Numbered from the stretch's first letter, positions 6,894 to 14,295 are shown. The stretch is 17,043 bases of DNA from Clostridiales bacterium UBA7273 (GCA_002472405.1 DKRV01000048.1:35425-52467), one strand, 5' to 3'. Notes: generated from the letters alone by a model not told the origin. Numbers and translations: made by a program.

Positions 6894-7868
6894 ATGTGTA
6901 CAGCAGCAACTTATAAAACAAAAGATTTTTATTTCGGCCGCACGCTCGACTACGAGTTTTCCTACGGCGAAACGGTCACCGTCACGCCGAGAAATTTCAG
7001 GCTTGAATTTCGCCACATGGGCGTAATGGAGCGGCATTTTGCCTTCATCGGCATGGCGCATGTCGCGGATAACTATCCGCTGTATTACGACGCGGTGAAC
7101 GAAAAGGGACTGGGCATTGCCGGGCTGAATTTCGTCGGCAACGCGCATTACCGCGAGTGCCGTGAGGGGAAGGACAACCTTGCCCAGTGGGAGCTGATCC
7201 CGTGGCTCATGGCTCAGTGCGCATCGGTGAGCGAGGCAAAGGCTCTGCTTGCCCGGATAAACCTCACCGCCGAGCCGTTTGCGCCGCAGCTGCCTACGGC
7301 GCAGCTGCACTGGATCATTTCGGACAAAAGCGGCTCGATCACGCTCGAAAGCGTAAACGACGGAATTTTCGTCTATGACAATCCCGTGGGTGTGCTCACG
7401 AACAATCCGCCGTTCCCGATCCAGCTGTTTAACCTCAATAACTATAGGGGCCTTTCCGTCGATAATCCGGAAAACCGATTTTCCGAGCAGCTTGAGCTGA
7501 ACGCTTACAGCCGCGGAATGGGTGCTATCGGCCTGCCCGGCGACCTGTCGTCTGCGTCCAGATTCGTGCGCGTTGCTTTCACCAAAATGAACTCGCTGTC
7601 GGCCGACGACGAGAAGTCGAGCGTCAGCCAGTTTTTCCACATTCTCGGTTCGGTCGATCAGCAGAGGGGCTGCTGCCGACTGGCGGACGGGAAATACGAA
7701 ATATCTATCTACACCTCATGCTGCAACGCCGATAAGGGCATTTATTACTATAAAACCTATGATAATCACAGCATAGTCGGCGTTGACATGAACCGCGAGG
7801 AGCTTGACGGCACTGCGCTCATCAGCTATCCGCTGAAAACGGACATGGAGTTTGAGATCTTGAACTGA
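6894..7868 (+). CDS. bsh: Choloylglycine hydrolase (bile salt hydrolase)
   Basis: This 324-residue Ntn hydrolase would split glycine or taurine from conjugated bile acids. The start must be 6894: the ATG is followed at once by Cys2, which becomes the N-terminal nucleophile after Met removal, and GGAGGAG lies 7 bases upstream. R16 and D19 (FGRTLDYE), N79 (GLGIAGLNF), N170 (VLTNNPPF) and R223 (SSASRFVR) line up with the catalytic set known from Clostridium perfringens CBAH-1. The TNNP form and GLPGDLSSASRF favour bile salts over penicillin V. No signal peptide is seen, so it is cytoplasmic. It probably has its own promoter and shares a transcript with the DUF1653 gene, 11 bases downstream. Confidence 0.95.
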   Translation: MCTAATYKTKDFYFGRTLDYEFSYGETVTVTPRNFRLEFRHMGVMERHFAFIGMAHVADNYPLYYDAVNEKGLGIAGLNFVGNAHYRECREGKDNLAQWELIPWLMAQCASVSEAKALLARINLTAEPFAPQLPTAQLHWIISDKSGSITLESVNDGIFVYDNPVGVLTNNPPFPIQLFNLNNYRGLSVDNPENRFSEQLELNAYSRGMGAIGLPGDLSSASRFVRVAFTKMNSLSADDEKSSVSQFFHILGSVDQQRGCCRLADGKYEISIYTSCCNADKGIYYYKTYDNHSIVGVDMNREELDGTALISYPLKTDMEFEILN

Positions 7869-7879
7869 GGGAATTTGTT

Positions 7880-8095
7880 GTGGAAGAGATAAAAACAGGC
7901 CGTTACCGGCATTTTAAGGGCAACGAATATCGCGTTTTGTACATCGCCAAGCACAGCGAAACGCTCGAGCCGATGGTGGTGTATCAGGCGCTGTACGGCG
8001 AACATGGCATTTGGGTCCGCCCGGCGAGCATGTGGAACGAGCTTGTCGAGCACGATGGCAAGACATATCGTCGATTTACTTATATAGGAGATTAA
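7880..8095 (+). CDS. DUF1653 domain protein
   Basis: The protein has 71 residues, essentially all DUF1653: TGRYRHFKGNEYRVLYIAKH, LEPMVVYQALYG and WVRPASMWNE. The family is a small soluble fold of unknown function found in many bacteria. The start is GTG at 7880, with GAGGG (7867-7871) overlapping the end of the hydrolase and 8 bases upstream, which implies translational coupling. Its stop is 5 bases before the next gene. Confidence 0.9.
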   Translation: MEEIKTGRYRHFKGNEYRVLYIAKHSETLEPMVVYQALYGEHGIWVRPASMWNELVEHDGKTYRRFTYIGD

Positions 8096-8100
8096 ATGAC

Positions 8101-8436
8101 ATGATTTTTCTTTGCTATCCCAAATGCAGCACCTGCCAAAAGGCGCAGAAGTGGCTTGACGCAAACGGAGCTTCCTACGAGCTTCGGAATATCAAGGACA
8201 ATAAGCCCACCGAGGCCGAGCTTCGCGCGTGGCACGGCTTAAGCTGCCTGCCGCTGAAGAAATTTTTCAACACAAGCGGCCTGCTGTATAAGCTCCCCGG
8301 TATGACCGAGGATGAGATGTATGCCCTGCTTGCAACGGACGGAATGCTCGTAAAGCGCCCGATGCTCATCGCCGACGACTTCGTCCTTGTCGGCTTCAAA
8401 GAGCCGGAATGGGAAAAAGCAGTGAAGCATCAGTAA
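8101..8436 (+). CDS. ArsC/Spx/MgsR-family thioredoxin-fold protein
   Basis: The protein has 111 residues. The N-terminal CSTC motif has C9 and C12, followed by KKFFNTSGLLYK (53-64) and KRPML (85-89), which is the ArsC/Spx signature set. The two-cysteine pair at the active position is like Spx and MgsR, redox sensors that bind RNA polymerase, while ArsC reductases usually keep only the first cysteine there. The protein could be either; family membership is firm and the role is not. AGGAG at 8086-8090 is 10 bases before the ATG. It is the last gene of the unit, followed 5 bases later by a terminator. Confidence 0.9.
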   Translation: MIFLCYPKCSTCQKAQKWLDANGASYELRNIKDNKPTEAELRAWHGLSCLPLKKFFNTSGLLYKLPGMTEDEMYALLATDGMLVKRPMLIADDFVLVGFKEPEWEKAVKHQ

Positions 8437-8440
8437 TGAA

Positions 8441-8468
8441 AAAACCGCCTAAGATTAGGCGGTTTTTT
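8441..8468. terminator. Bidirectional terminator
   Basis: AAAACCGCCTA (8441-8451) pairs with TAGGCGGTTTT (8456-8466) around AGAT, with a T run on the plus side and an A run (T on the minus strand) on the other. It separates the convergent ArsC/Spx-like and ClC genes, whose stops are 32 bases apart. Confidence 0.93.
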
Positions 8469-9722
8469 CTATTTCGCGTAGCGGTTTATGAACTCGGCAC
8501 GGGTTTTTGAGTACATGATCTTCTGACTGCTGTACAGGCCGAAGTAGCCCGAGAGCATATACGATATGCCGCAGGCAAGCGCGAAGTACAGCAGCTCGCC
8601 GGAGCCGAACAGCTCGACCGACAGGATGATCGACGCTATCGGGCAGTTTACCGCGCCGCAGAACACCGCGACGAGCGAGATTGCCGACGCGAACTGCGCC
8701 GGTATGCCAAGCAGCGGCCCGACCGTGCAGCCGAGGACCGCACCGATGAACATCGTCGGCACTATCTCGCCGCCCTTAAAGCCGAAACCTATGGTAACGG
8801 CGGTGAAAGCTATCTTCCACAGAAAGCCCCAGGCCGGCGCCTTGCCCTCGCCGAGAGCGGAGGCGATGATGTCGGTGCCGATGCCGTTGTAGCTCTCGTC
8901 GCCGACTATGAGCGTCAGCACGATGACGATAACGCCGCCCAAAAATGCGCGCAGATATATATTTTTGACGGTTTTGGCCGCAAATTGCTCGGCTTTGTGC
9001 ATTGCCACGCAGAACACGATGCTGACCAGCGCACATACAACTGCGAGGACGCACACGCGCAGCAGCAGCCCGAACTCCAGCGGCGCGAGCGCGACAGAGT
9101 AGCGCATTGGTGCAATGCCGAACAGCAGCGACACGCCGTACGCCGTCACCGACGCGACGAGGCATGGGATCAGCCCCGAGTAATGCAGGATGCCGACCGA
9201 TATGACCTCAAGCGCGAATATGGTTGCGGTCAGCGGTGTTCCGAACAGCGCAGCGAACACCGCGCTCATGCCGCAAAGCGTGACAAGGCGCATGTCCTTG
9301 TCGTCAAGCTTCAGTAGCCGCCCGACGCGGTAGCCGATGCCGCCGCCGATCTGGAGCGCCGCGCCCTCGCGGCCGGCCGAGCCGCCGACGAGATGAGTGA
9401 TCGCAGTTGAAACGAAAATGACAGGCACAAGCATGATGGGGACCTTCTCACCGTCGTGGATCGAGTCGATAATGTTGTTTGTGCCCTCGCCCTCCATCTT
9501 GCTCACCCGATAGATCAGCGCAATTGCAAGACCGCCGATCGGCAGCAGGAACACCAGCCACTGGTGCTGCGCCCTGAACGATGTTGCAAAATCGACCGTC
9601 AGGTGGAACGCGGACCCGACCAGTCCGCACACAAGCCCTGTCACCACCGACAGCAGCACCCAACGATAAAATGTTCTGAAATATTTTCCGACGCTTATCG
9701 CGCCGCTTTTAAAACTGTCCAC
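8469..9722 (-). CDS. ClC-family anion channel/antiporter, possibly CLC-F type
   Basis: This polytopic membrane protein has about 417 residues and roughly ten hydrophobic helices. The filter motif GSAGREGA is at about 114-121, with E119 equivalent to the gating glutamate (E148) of E. coli ClC. GGEIVPTMFIGAVLG corresponds to the third anion motif. The first motif (GSGIP in ordinary ClCs) is replaced by EGTNNIID, as in the fluoride-exporting CLC-F branch as I recall it, so fluoride export is plausible but not proven. The frame is open to an ATG at 9761, but that ATG lies inside a repeat. GTG at 9722, with GGAG 4 bases and AAGG about 11 bases upstream, is the better start. The stop is TAG. Confidence 0.85.
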   Translation of the reverse strand: MDSFKSGAISVGKYFRTFYRWVLLSVVTGLVCGLVGSAFHLTVDFATSFRAQHQWLVFLLPIGGLAIALIYRVSKMEGEGTNNIIDSIHDGEKVPIMLVPVIFVSTAITHLVGGSAGREGAALQIGGGIGYRVGRLLKLDDKDMRLVTLCGMSAVFAALFGTPLTATIFALEVISVGILHYSGLIPCLVASVTAYGVSLLFGIAPMRYSVALAPLEFGLLLRVCVLAVVCALVSIVFCVAMHKAEQFAAKTVKNIYLRAFLGGVIVIVLTLIVGDESYNGIGTDIIASALGEGKAPAWGFLWKIAFTAVTIGFGFKGGEIVPTMFIGAVLGCTVGPLLGIPAQFASAISLVAVFCGAVNCPIASIILSVELFGSGELLYFALACGISYMLSGYFGLYSSQKIMYSKTRAEFINRYAK

Positions 9723-9740
9723 TGTTCTCCATACCTTCTT

Positions 9741-10290
9741 TTTAGTGGCGCATTGCCGCACCTACGGATACGCATATTGCGGTATCCCGGTGTCGAGGGT
9801 GCGGAGGAAACCGTAGTTGCCACGCACACCGTGAGATTGTGCTATATTAGTGCAAAATTTGCACCGCACCATATTGTCTTCCCCTTGCGGAGCTTGAGGG
9901 GAAGATGCCGCTTGCGGCAGATGAGGTGTAAATATATCCGCGCCGTAGGCGCTACATTTTTTTAGAGGCGCATCAACGCTGATACTGATACGTTTATTGC
10001 GGTATCCCGACCGGTAGGTGCCGACGAAACCATCACAGCGGAACGGATAAATCCGTTCCCTACGAGCGACCTTTGGCCGCAGCGGAGAGCTAATAGCTGA
10101 TAGTTAATAGATTTTTATTCAACCCCTCGGCAGCAAAGCTGCCTGCTCCCCTTGACAGGTGAGCCAATGGGTGCGGCGAAAAACTCAGCTTGCACTACCG
10201 GGTTGCGAGGTAGCCACGGTTTTCTCCGCACCTTCGACACCGGGATACCGCAGTATGCGTATCCGTAGGTGCAGTAATTCGCCTCTAAAA
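9741..10290. repeat. Composite inverted-repeat element cluster
   Basis: The left arm 9741-9822 and the right arm 10205-10288 are inverted copies: TTTTAG..GGCG termini, CACCTACGGATACGCAT, TGCGGTATCCCGGTGTCGA and GGTGCGGAG..AAACCGT recur in reverse. A second left terminus (TTTTTTTAGAGGCGC) lies at about 9957. Inside are an unrelated block that recurs at 11813, a GGAACGGATAAATCCGTTCC hairpin (10039-10058) and the AGCTAATAGCTGATAG stretch shared with 1-60. It fills the whole gap between the ClC start and the GNAT stop. No coding frame here is believable. Confidence 0.85.
9837..9955. repeat. 119-base block, copy 1
   Basis: Nearly identical to 11813-11930. It contains TTGTGCTATATTAGTGCAAA, the palindrome GTGCAAAATTTGCAC (only in this copy), the hairpin CTTCCCC..GGGGAAG, a second hairpin TGCCGCTTGCGGCA and a third GCGCCGTAGGCGC. 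It is a separable module nested in the larger element. Confidence 0.85.
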
Positions 10291-10806
10291 AACCATGACG
10301 CGGCGGCGCATGTAGTCGAGGAAATTGCCGTACTCGGCCTCGCTTATTTTGCGCGGAGACGACATGATGACGAGCCTGTGACCCTTGCAGCCGCGATGAT
10401 ACGGCAGATGCGTGTAGTCATAGTCGTTGGCGATAAAGCCGTTTCGTTCGTAAAAGCCCTTCCTGCGCCGGCTGATATCGTCCACGGGCGGATCGATCTC
10501 CAGAATGATCGTCTTGCCGCGCGCTTTGAGCATTTCCAGAGCACGAGAACCGCAGCCGCGGCCGCGCACATCCGGCAGCATGCAGAAATGCTCGACGTAA
10601 ATAAAGTCCGCGTTTTCCCAGCTGAGCACTTCGCCGACGAAGCGATCCTCGTCATAGATCAGCTCGAAATGATACTCCGGGTCGCTCATTATTCTTGCCT
10701 GAGAATCCGGCTCGCGCTGCTCGCTGTAGGGAAAGCTCATGCCGTAAAGCTCCATTGCCGGGGCGAACATATCGTTGTCTGTATTATTTATTCTCACGAA
10801 TTTCAT
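10285..10806 (-). CDS. GNAT family N-acetyltransferase
   Basis: The protein has 173 residues. The acetyl-CoA loop is RGRGCGS at 81-87 (motif A), preceded by the strand VEHFCMLPD and followed by KTIILEIDPP and GFYERNGF, the usual GNAT order. The acceptor is unknown. Its ATG at 10804-10806 lies inside the last codons of the CmpB-like gene (23-base overlap) without a clear ribosome site, so it is probably translated by coupling. Its TAG stop is the TTTTTTAG terminus of the adjoining repeat, so the last residues may be altered from the ancestral protein. Confidence 0.9.
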   Translation of the reverse strand: MKFVRINNTDNDMFAPAMELYGMSFPYSEQREPDSQARIMSDPEYHFELIYDEDRFVGEVLSWENADFIYVEHFCMLPDVRGRGCGSRALEMLKARGKTIILEIDPPVDDISRRRKGFYERNGFIANDYDYTHLPYHRGCKGHRLVIMSSPRKISEAEYGNFLDYMRRRVMVF

Positions 10807-11608
10807 TTGCTTTGTTTTTGACCTTTTCGCTCAGATTTTTTCTATGCTCCTGAATGCGCTCAAACGCCGCGCGGTACTCTGTCTGGCTCAGGCGCGGGAA
10901 CGCCGAAAGCAGGTGGCGGTGGACAAGGTTGCGCTCTTCAAGCAGCCCCTTGAGCTTTTCGCGCAGACGCTCGGCTTCGGCGCGGCTCTCCTGAACCTTG
11001 AGCGTGCCGTCGGTCAGTCCGTCGCCGATGCCGTAGGACACCTTCTCGAGCGCCTTTGCAACATCGTCGATCGCACGCATATGCGCATCGAGTTTGAAGG
11101 CGTTCACGGCCGTTATGCCGAGGTCGCACAAAAACGCCGCAGAGACTATGCACAGCATGATGTTGCCGTGCGTGCGCGGTATGGCCTCGATCAGATACAC
11201 AAGCTTCATCGCCATCGGGTGGAATATGTACAGGATGCAGATGCAGCCCACGCCCCACAGCAGCGAGAATTTCAGACATACATAGCCGCCGATGTTGAAG
11301 GCGTTATCCGTGTAGTCCCACAGCCGGGTGTGCATGAATTTCTCCGATGCCCAGCCGACGATCAGCTCGAACACCGAGCATATGATCACGCTGCCTATGT
11401 ACACCAAAAACACGTTATCCTTTATCGGAGTCAGTGCCAGTATGACCGCAACAAGGCCGTAGCCGTAGATCGGGCAGATCGGCCCGATGAGGAAGCCGCG
11501 GTTAATAAATATGCCCTTGTTCGCCGCGTGGAAGATGACCTCCACACACCAGCCGGCAAAGCCGTAAATGAAAAACAGCCACAAAAGCTGCGTGAAGCTA
11601 TAACTCAA
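10784..11608 (-). CDS. CmpB-like putative ABC transporter permease with coiled-coil tail
   Basis: The protein has 274 residues. The N-terminal signature FIYGFAGWCVEVIFH followed by NRGFLIGPICPIYGYG is that of the CmpB/DUF1113 membrane family. About five hydrophobic helices lie between residues 5 and 170, and the last 70-80 residues are charged, helical and coiled-coil-like. Despite the family name, no ATPase partner is present and the role is unknown. The start is TTG at 11608, directly after an in-frame TGA, with AGAAAGG (11619-11625) about 10 bases upstream. The repeat cluster starts just beyond that ribosome site. It is co-transcribed with the overlapping acetyltransferase gene. Confidence 0.88.
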   Translation of the reverse strand: MSYSFTQLLWLFFIYGFAGWCVEVIFHAANKGIFINRGFLIGPICPIYGYGLVAVILALTPIKDNVFLVYIGSVIICSVFELIVGWASEKFMHTRLWDYTDNAFNIGGYVCLKFSLLWGVGCICILYIFHPMAMKLVYLIEAIPRTHGNIMLCIVSAAFLCDLGITAVNAFKLDAHMRAIDDVAKALEKVSYGIGDGLTDGTLKVQESRAEAERLREKLKGLLEERNLVHRHLLSAFPRLSQTEYRAAFERIQEHRKNLSEKVKNKANEIRENK

Positions 11609-11626
11609 AAATCATCAACCTTTCTT

Positions 11627-12428
11627 TTTTTAGAGGCGCATTGGGGCACCCACGAATACGCTTATTGCGGTAGCCCGGTTCGGGACAATGGTGGAAACCA
11701 TAGCGTTTCGCGCTTTTTTAGAGGCGCTTTGACGCAGCTACGGATACGGTGATTGCGGTGTCCCGGTGTCGAAGTTACCGACAAAACCGTGAAACTCTCG
11801 CGCTACGCAAGGTTGTGCTATATTAGTGCAAAATTAGGCTGCACCCCATTGTCTTCCCCTTGCGGAGCTTGAGGGGAAGATGCCGCTTGCGGCAGATGAG
11901 GTGTAATTATATCCGCGCCGTAGGCGCTACTTTGTTGACATATGTATCGGTTTGGTCAATAACCACCGGTCGGGATACCGCAAAAAATGTATTCGTAGAA
12001 TGTAAAATCGCCTCTAAAAAAACGATCAATGATCGCCCGATTTTAATAATGTTTTTGCCTGACGGCAAATGATTAAAATAACACCTCATCCGTCACCAAG
12101 GTGACACCTTCCCCTCAAGCTACGCAGGGGAAGGCATTTTAGAGGCGCATCAACGCTGATGCCGATACGGTTTTTACGTCAGCCCGACCGGTGGGTTCAG
12201 GCAAAACCGTGGCAGGCGGAACGGATAAATCCGATCCCTACAGGTGTGCGGCGAAAAATTCAGCATTGCACTGCTGTAGCGCGAGGCACACACGGTTTCC
12301 ACCATCTACGGGTGCACCGCAAAACTCAGCGTCGCACTTGCGTTACGCGAAACGCTATGGTTTCCACCATTGTCCCGAACCGGGATACCAGAGATAACCG
12401 TATCCGTAGGTGCGTCAATGCGCTACTA
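11627..12428. repeat. Nested inverted-repeat element cluster
   Basis: Outer arms: 11674-11712 is an exact inverted copy of 12346-12384 (39 bases), and similarity continues outwards to TTTTTTTAGAGGCGCATTG at the left end and its mirror at 12400-12428. Inside are further termini: a left one near 11716, a right one (CGCCTCTAAAAAA) at about 12010-12020, and a left one at about 12137. Also inside are the 119-base block copy 2, a CTTCCCC-type hairpin pair at 12090-12135 and a GGAACGGATAAATCCG hairpin half at 12219-12236. It fills the gap between the ribosome site of the CmpB-like gene and the plsY stop. Confidence 0.87.
11813..11930. repeat. 119-base block, copy 2
   Basis: Direct repeat of 9837-9955, in the same orientation. 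The two differ by a few bases (an AGGCT/TTGCAC change breaks the palindrome) and are identical over the CTTCCCCTTGCGGAGCTTGA hairpin and the TGCCGCTTGCGGCAGATGAG segment. Confidence 0.85.
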
Positions 12429-13085
12429 AAACTCCGATTCGACGTAGCCGATGCGGTCAAGCTCGCCGTCCTTATCCCAAAGGAAGTCGAGTTTAAGCTC
12501 CTTGCCCTGCTTGATGCGCTCCAGGTTTTCGATGTGCTTGGAGAGGATGGGCAGGGTTATAAGCCCGAGTATCGCGGCCGCGCGCCAGTCGCCGCGCTCA
12601 ATGCCGTGGTAGATCGGATAAAATACCGAGCCGGTTATCGGCACAAGGCAGAGATAGCGCGTCGCCATCAGCAGCACCGACTCGAGAAACAGCGTGGTGA
12701 GGAAGTCGTGCACGCCGAACGCGAGGATCACGCCGCCGAGACAGGCAAGACCCTTGCCGCCGCGAAAATGCATCAGCGCCGGGTACATATGCCCGAGAAC
12801 GCAGGCGGCACCGGCGGCTTCACCTGCATATTTGCTCTGCAAAAACAGCTTGCGCGCAAGTCCAACGCTCACAGCGGCCTTGCTGATATCAAAGCACATG
12901 ACGAACGCGCCGGCCTTCTTGCCCTCGAGTATCATCAGATTTGTCGCCCCGGCGTTGCCGGAGCCCTTTTTGCGAATGTCATAGCCTTTGCGCAGACCCA
13001 TGACGTAGGCCGGGTTGAGGTTCCCGATGGCGTAGCCGAGCCCGGCGGCCGCGAGCGCGGCGGCCAGAGGCTTGTTTATCTTCAT
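12426..13085 (-). CDS. plsY: Glycerol-3-phosphate acyltransferase PlsY
   Basis: This 219-residue membrane enzyme moves acyl groups from acyl phosphate to glycerol-3-phosphate in phospholipid synthesis. GSGNAGATN (41-49) is the first catalytic motif, GHMYPALMHFRGGKG (98-112) is the glycerol-phosphate-binding motif, and KHIENLERIKQGKE near 190 is the third. Hydrophobic helices fit the family, and the length is normal. The start ATG overlaps the stop of gph by 4 bases (ATGA), so the two are translationally coupled. The stop is TAG at 12426-12428, which is the TTTTAG terminus of the repeat next door. The C-terminal residues GYVESEF may have been trimmed or changed by that insertion. Confidence 0.95.
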   Translation of the reverse strand: MKINKPLAAALAAAGLGYAIGNLNPAYVMGLRKGYDIRKKGSGNAGATNLMILEGKKAGAFVMCFDISKAAVSVGLARKLFLQSKYAGEAAGAACVLGHMYPALMHFRGGKGLACLGGVILAFGVHDFLTTLFLESVLLMATRYLCLVPITGSVFYPIYHGIERGDWRAAAILGLITLPILSKHIENLERIKQGKELKLDFLWDKDGELDRIGYVESEF

Positions 13086-13735
13086 TTCTCGCCCTCCGTA
13101 AGTATGTTAAGAAGCTCGTCGGTGCTGTCGGCTATCGGGCAGCCGAAAGGCAGCAGAGTCTCCCTGCCGCGGAAGCCCCAGGACACCAGAACGCAGTCGC
13201 AGCCGGCGTTGGCGGCGGTCTGCCCGTCAACGTCGGAGTCGCCGATGTAAACGGCCTGTCCGATATCGCAGCCGAGGCTGCCTACGGTCTCAAAAACGCT
13301 GTCCGGTGCAGGCTTTTTGCGGACATTTTCGCGCTCTCCGACGACGCTGTCGAACACGCCGGGAAAATAATGCGCGATGAGCGCCTTAACCGGCTCGTCT
13401 GCCTTGTTCGACACAACGCCAAGCTTCCAGCCGCGCGCCCTGAGCGCGGCGAGCATTTCCGGTATGCCGGGGTAGGGTCGCGTCAAAACCATGCAGTTTT
13501 CCGCATAATGGCGCTTGAAAGCCGCAAACACGCGGTCGGTCACGTCCGGTGCGCAGCCGTCCGGCACGGCGCGCTCGATGAGCTTCCGTATGCCGTTTCC
13601 GACAAAGCACCGAACCTCGTCGAGACTGCGCGCCGGCAAGCCCTCGCTTTCGAGCGCAAAATTTGTTGAGGCGTGCAGATCCTCAAGCGTGTACAGCAAA
13701 GTTCCGTCCAAATCAAATATCGCAAGCTTTTTCAT
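13082..13735 (-). CDS. gph: HAD-family phosphatase, phosphoglycolate phosphatase-like
   Basis: The protein has 217 residues. Motif I is DLDGT at 8-12 (nucleophile D8), the cap region follows with FVGNGIRKLIERAVP, motif II/III fall at VVSNKADEP and RKKPAPD, and motif IV is GDSDVDGQTAANA. The FVGNGI and GDSxVD wording is typical of Gph, which removes phosphate from 2-phosphoglycolate, though Gph-like HADs vary in substrate. GGAGGAC (13742-13748) is 7 bases before the ATG, and a promoter is 20 bases beyond. It is the first gene of gph-plsY. Confidence 0.88.
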   Translation of the reverse strand: MKKLAIFDLDGTLLYTLEDLHASTNFALESEGLPARSLDEVRCFVGNGIRKLIERAVPDGCAPDVTDRVFAAFKRHYAENCMVLTRPYPGIPEMLAALRARGWKLGVVSNKADEPVKALIAHYFPGVFDSVVGERENVRKKPAPDSVFETVGSLGCDIGQAVYIGDSDVDGQTAANAGCDCVLVSWGFRGRETLLPFGCPIADSTDELLNILTEGEK

Positions 13736-13753
13736 AGTCTGTCCTCCGCCATG

Positions 13754-13782
13754 ATTTTAATACATGTGTCCGAAAAATTCAA
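13754..13782 (-). promoter_or_regulatory. Promoter of gph-plsY
   Basis: On the minus strand, TTGAAT (13777-13782), 17 bases, TAAAAT (13754-13759). It faces away from the promoter of the TPR-like gene; the two -35 boxes are only 17 bases apart. Confidence 0.75.
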
Positions 13783-13799
13783 GATTCTTTGTCGAACCA

Positions 13800-13828
13800 T
13801 TGACCGTCCCGGAATTGGATGGTAAAAT
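13800..13828 (+). promoter_or_regulatory. Promoter of the TPR-like gene
   Basis: TTGACC (13800-13805), 17 bases, TAAAAT (13823-13828). It gives a leader of about 25 bases before the start codon at 13861. It also shows that the in-frame ATG at 13819 lies inside the promoter and is not the start. Confidence 0.78.
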
Positions 13829-13860
13829 ATTTATCCGACATTGAAAGGGGATATCGGCAT

Positions 13861-14295
13861 ATGGAGGATAAAACGCTGCTTGAAGAGCTGCTTGAGCGCT
13901 CGCCGGACGAGCGGATGCACAAGCGCAAGATGGACAAGGCGTATCAGCTGATGGCGATGGGCCTTCGCGACGAGGCCGATGCTCTGTTTGACGAGATCCT
14001 GGCCGAGGAGCCGTTCAACCGCGACGCGATGACCGGCAAAAACCTCATCGCGCGCCAGAAGGCGGTCGAAAACAGATTGGATCATCTCGCCGAGCGTGCG
14101 CGCACGGCCATACCCGAGCCGAGGCCGGATGCAGACCCGGAGGAGCCGGGCAAGGCCGAAGAATCAGCGCCCGTTCGCGAGCCGAGGTTCAAGCTTTTGC
14201 GCTCGAAGAAAGTGCGAGCCGTGCTCGTTGCTCTGTTTGCCGCTGCTTTATTAATAGCGCTTTACTGCACCTGCGGATACGGATATTTCCGGTAG
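13861..14295 (+). CDS. Small TPR-like protein with C-terminal membrane anchor; repeat-derived tail
   Basis: The protein has 144 residues. An N-terminal helical part (MEDKTLLEELLERSP, then KAYQLMAMGLRDEADALFDEILAEEP) looks like one or two tetratricopeptide helices pairs. A Pro/Glu-rich charged linker runs about 80-110, a basic stretch comes next, then the hydrophobic helix VRAVLVALFAAALLIALY. The cytoplasm-facing orientation with a tail anchor is inferred. I do not recognise the family. AAAGGGG (about 13842-13848) is roughly 11 bases before the ATG. From about 14247 the DNA belongs to a repeat, so the second half of the helix, the tail CTCGYGYFR and the TAG stop come from inserted DNA. The original C-terminus is gone or was replaced. 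Confidence 0.75.
   Translation: MEDKTLLEELLERSPDERMHKRKMDKAYQLMAMGLRDEADALFDEILAEEPFNRDAMTGKNLIARQKAVENRLDHLAERARTAIPEPRPDADPEEPGKAEESAPVREPRFKLLRSKKVRAVLVALFAAALLIALYCTCGYGYFR

Noticed and set aside
9723..9761. ATG at 9761 as the ClC start
   Set aside because: It lies inside the repeat, adds 13 residues not typical of the family, and a GTG with a nearby ribosome site exists at 9722.
9741..10290. Insertion sequence with its own transposase
   Set aside because: No frame in any of the clusters encodes a transposase-like protein; only non-coding modules are present.
10775..11752. 325-codon plus-strand open frame
   Set aside because: It is a mirror of the CmpB-like gene on the minus strand; it has no ribosome site, runs into a repeat, and its translation matches no family and is rich in His/Arg as antisense frames of GC-rich genes are.
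9741..12428. CRISPR array
   Set aside because: The repeats are long, inverted, unevenly spaced and modular, without short constant repeats and unique spacers, and no cas gene is present.
12159..13250. 363-codon plus-strand open frame
   Set aside because: It starts inside a repeat and then runs antisense through plsY and gph, both of which have clear family motifs.
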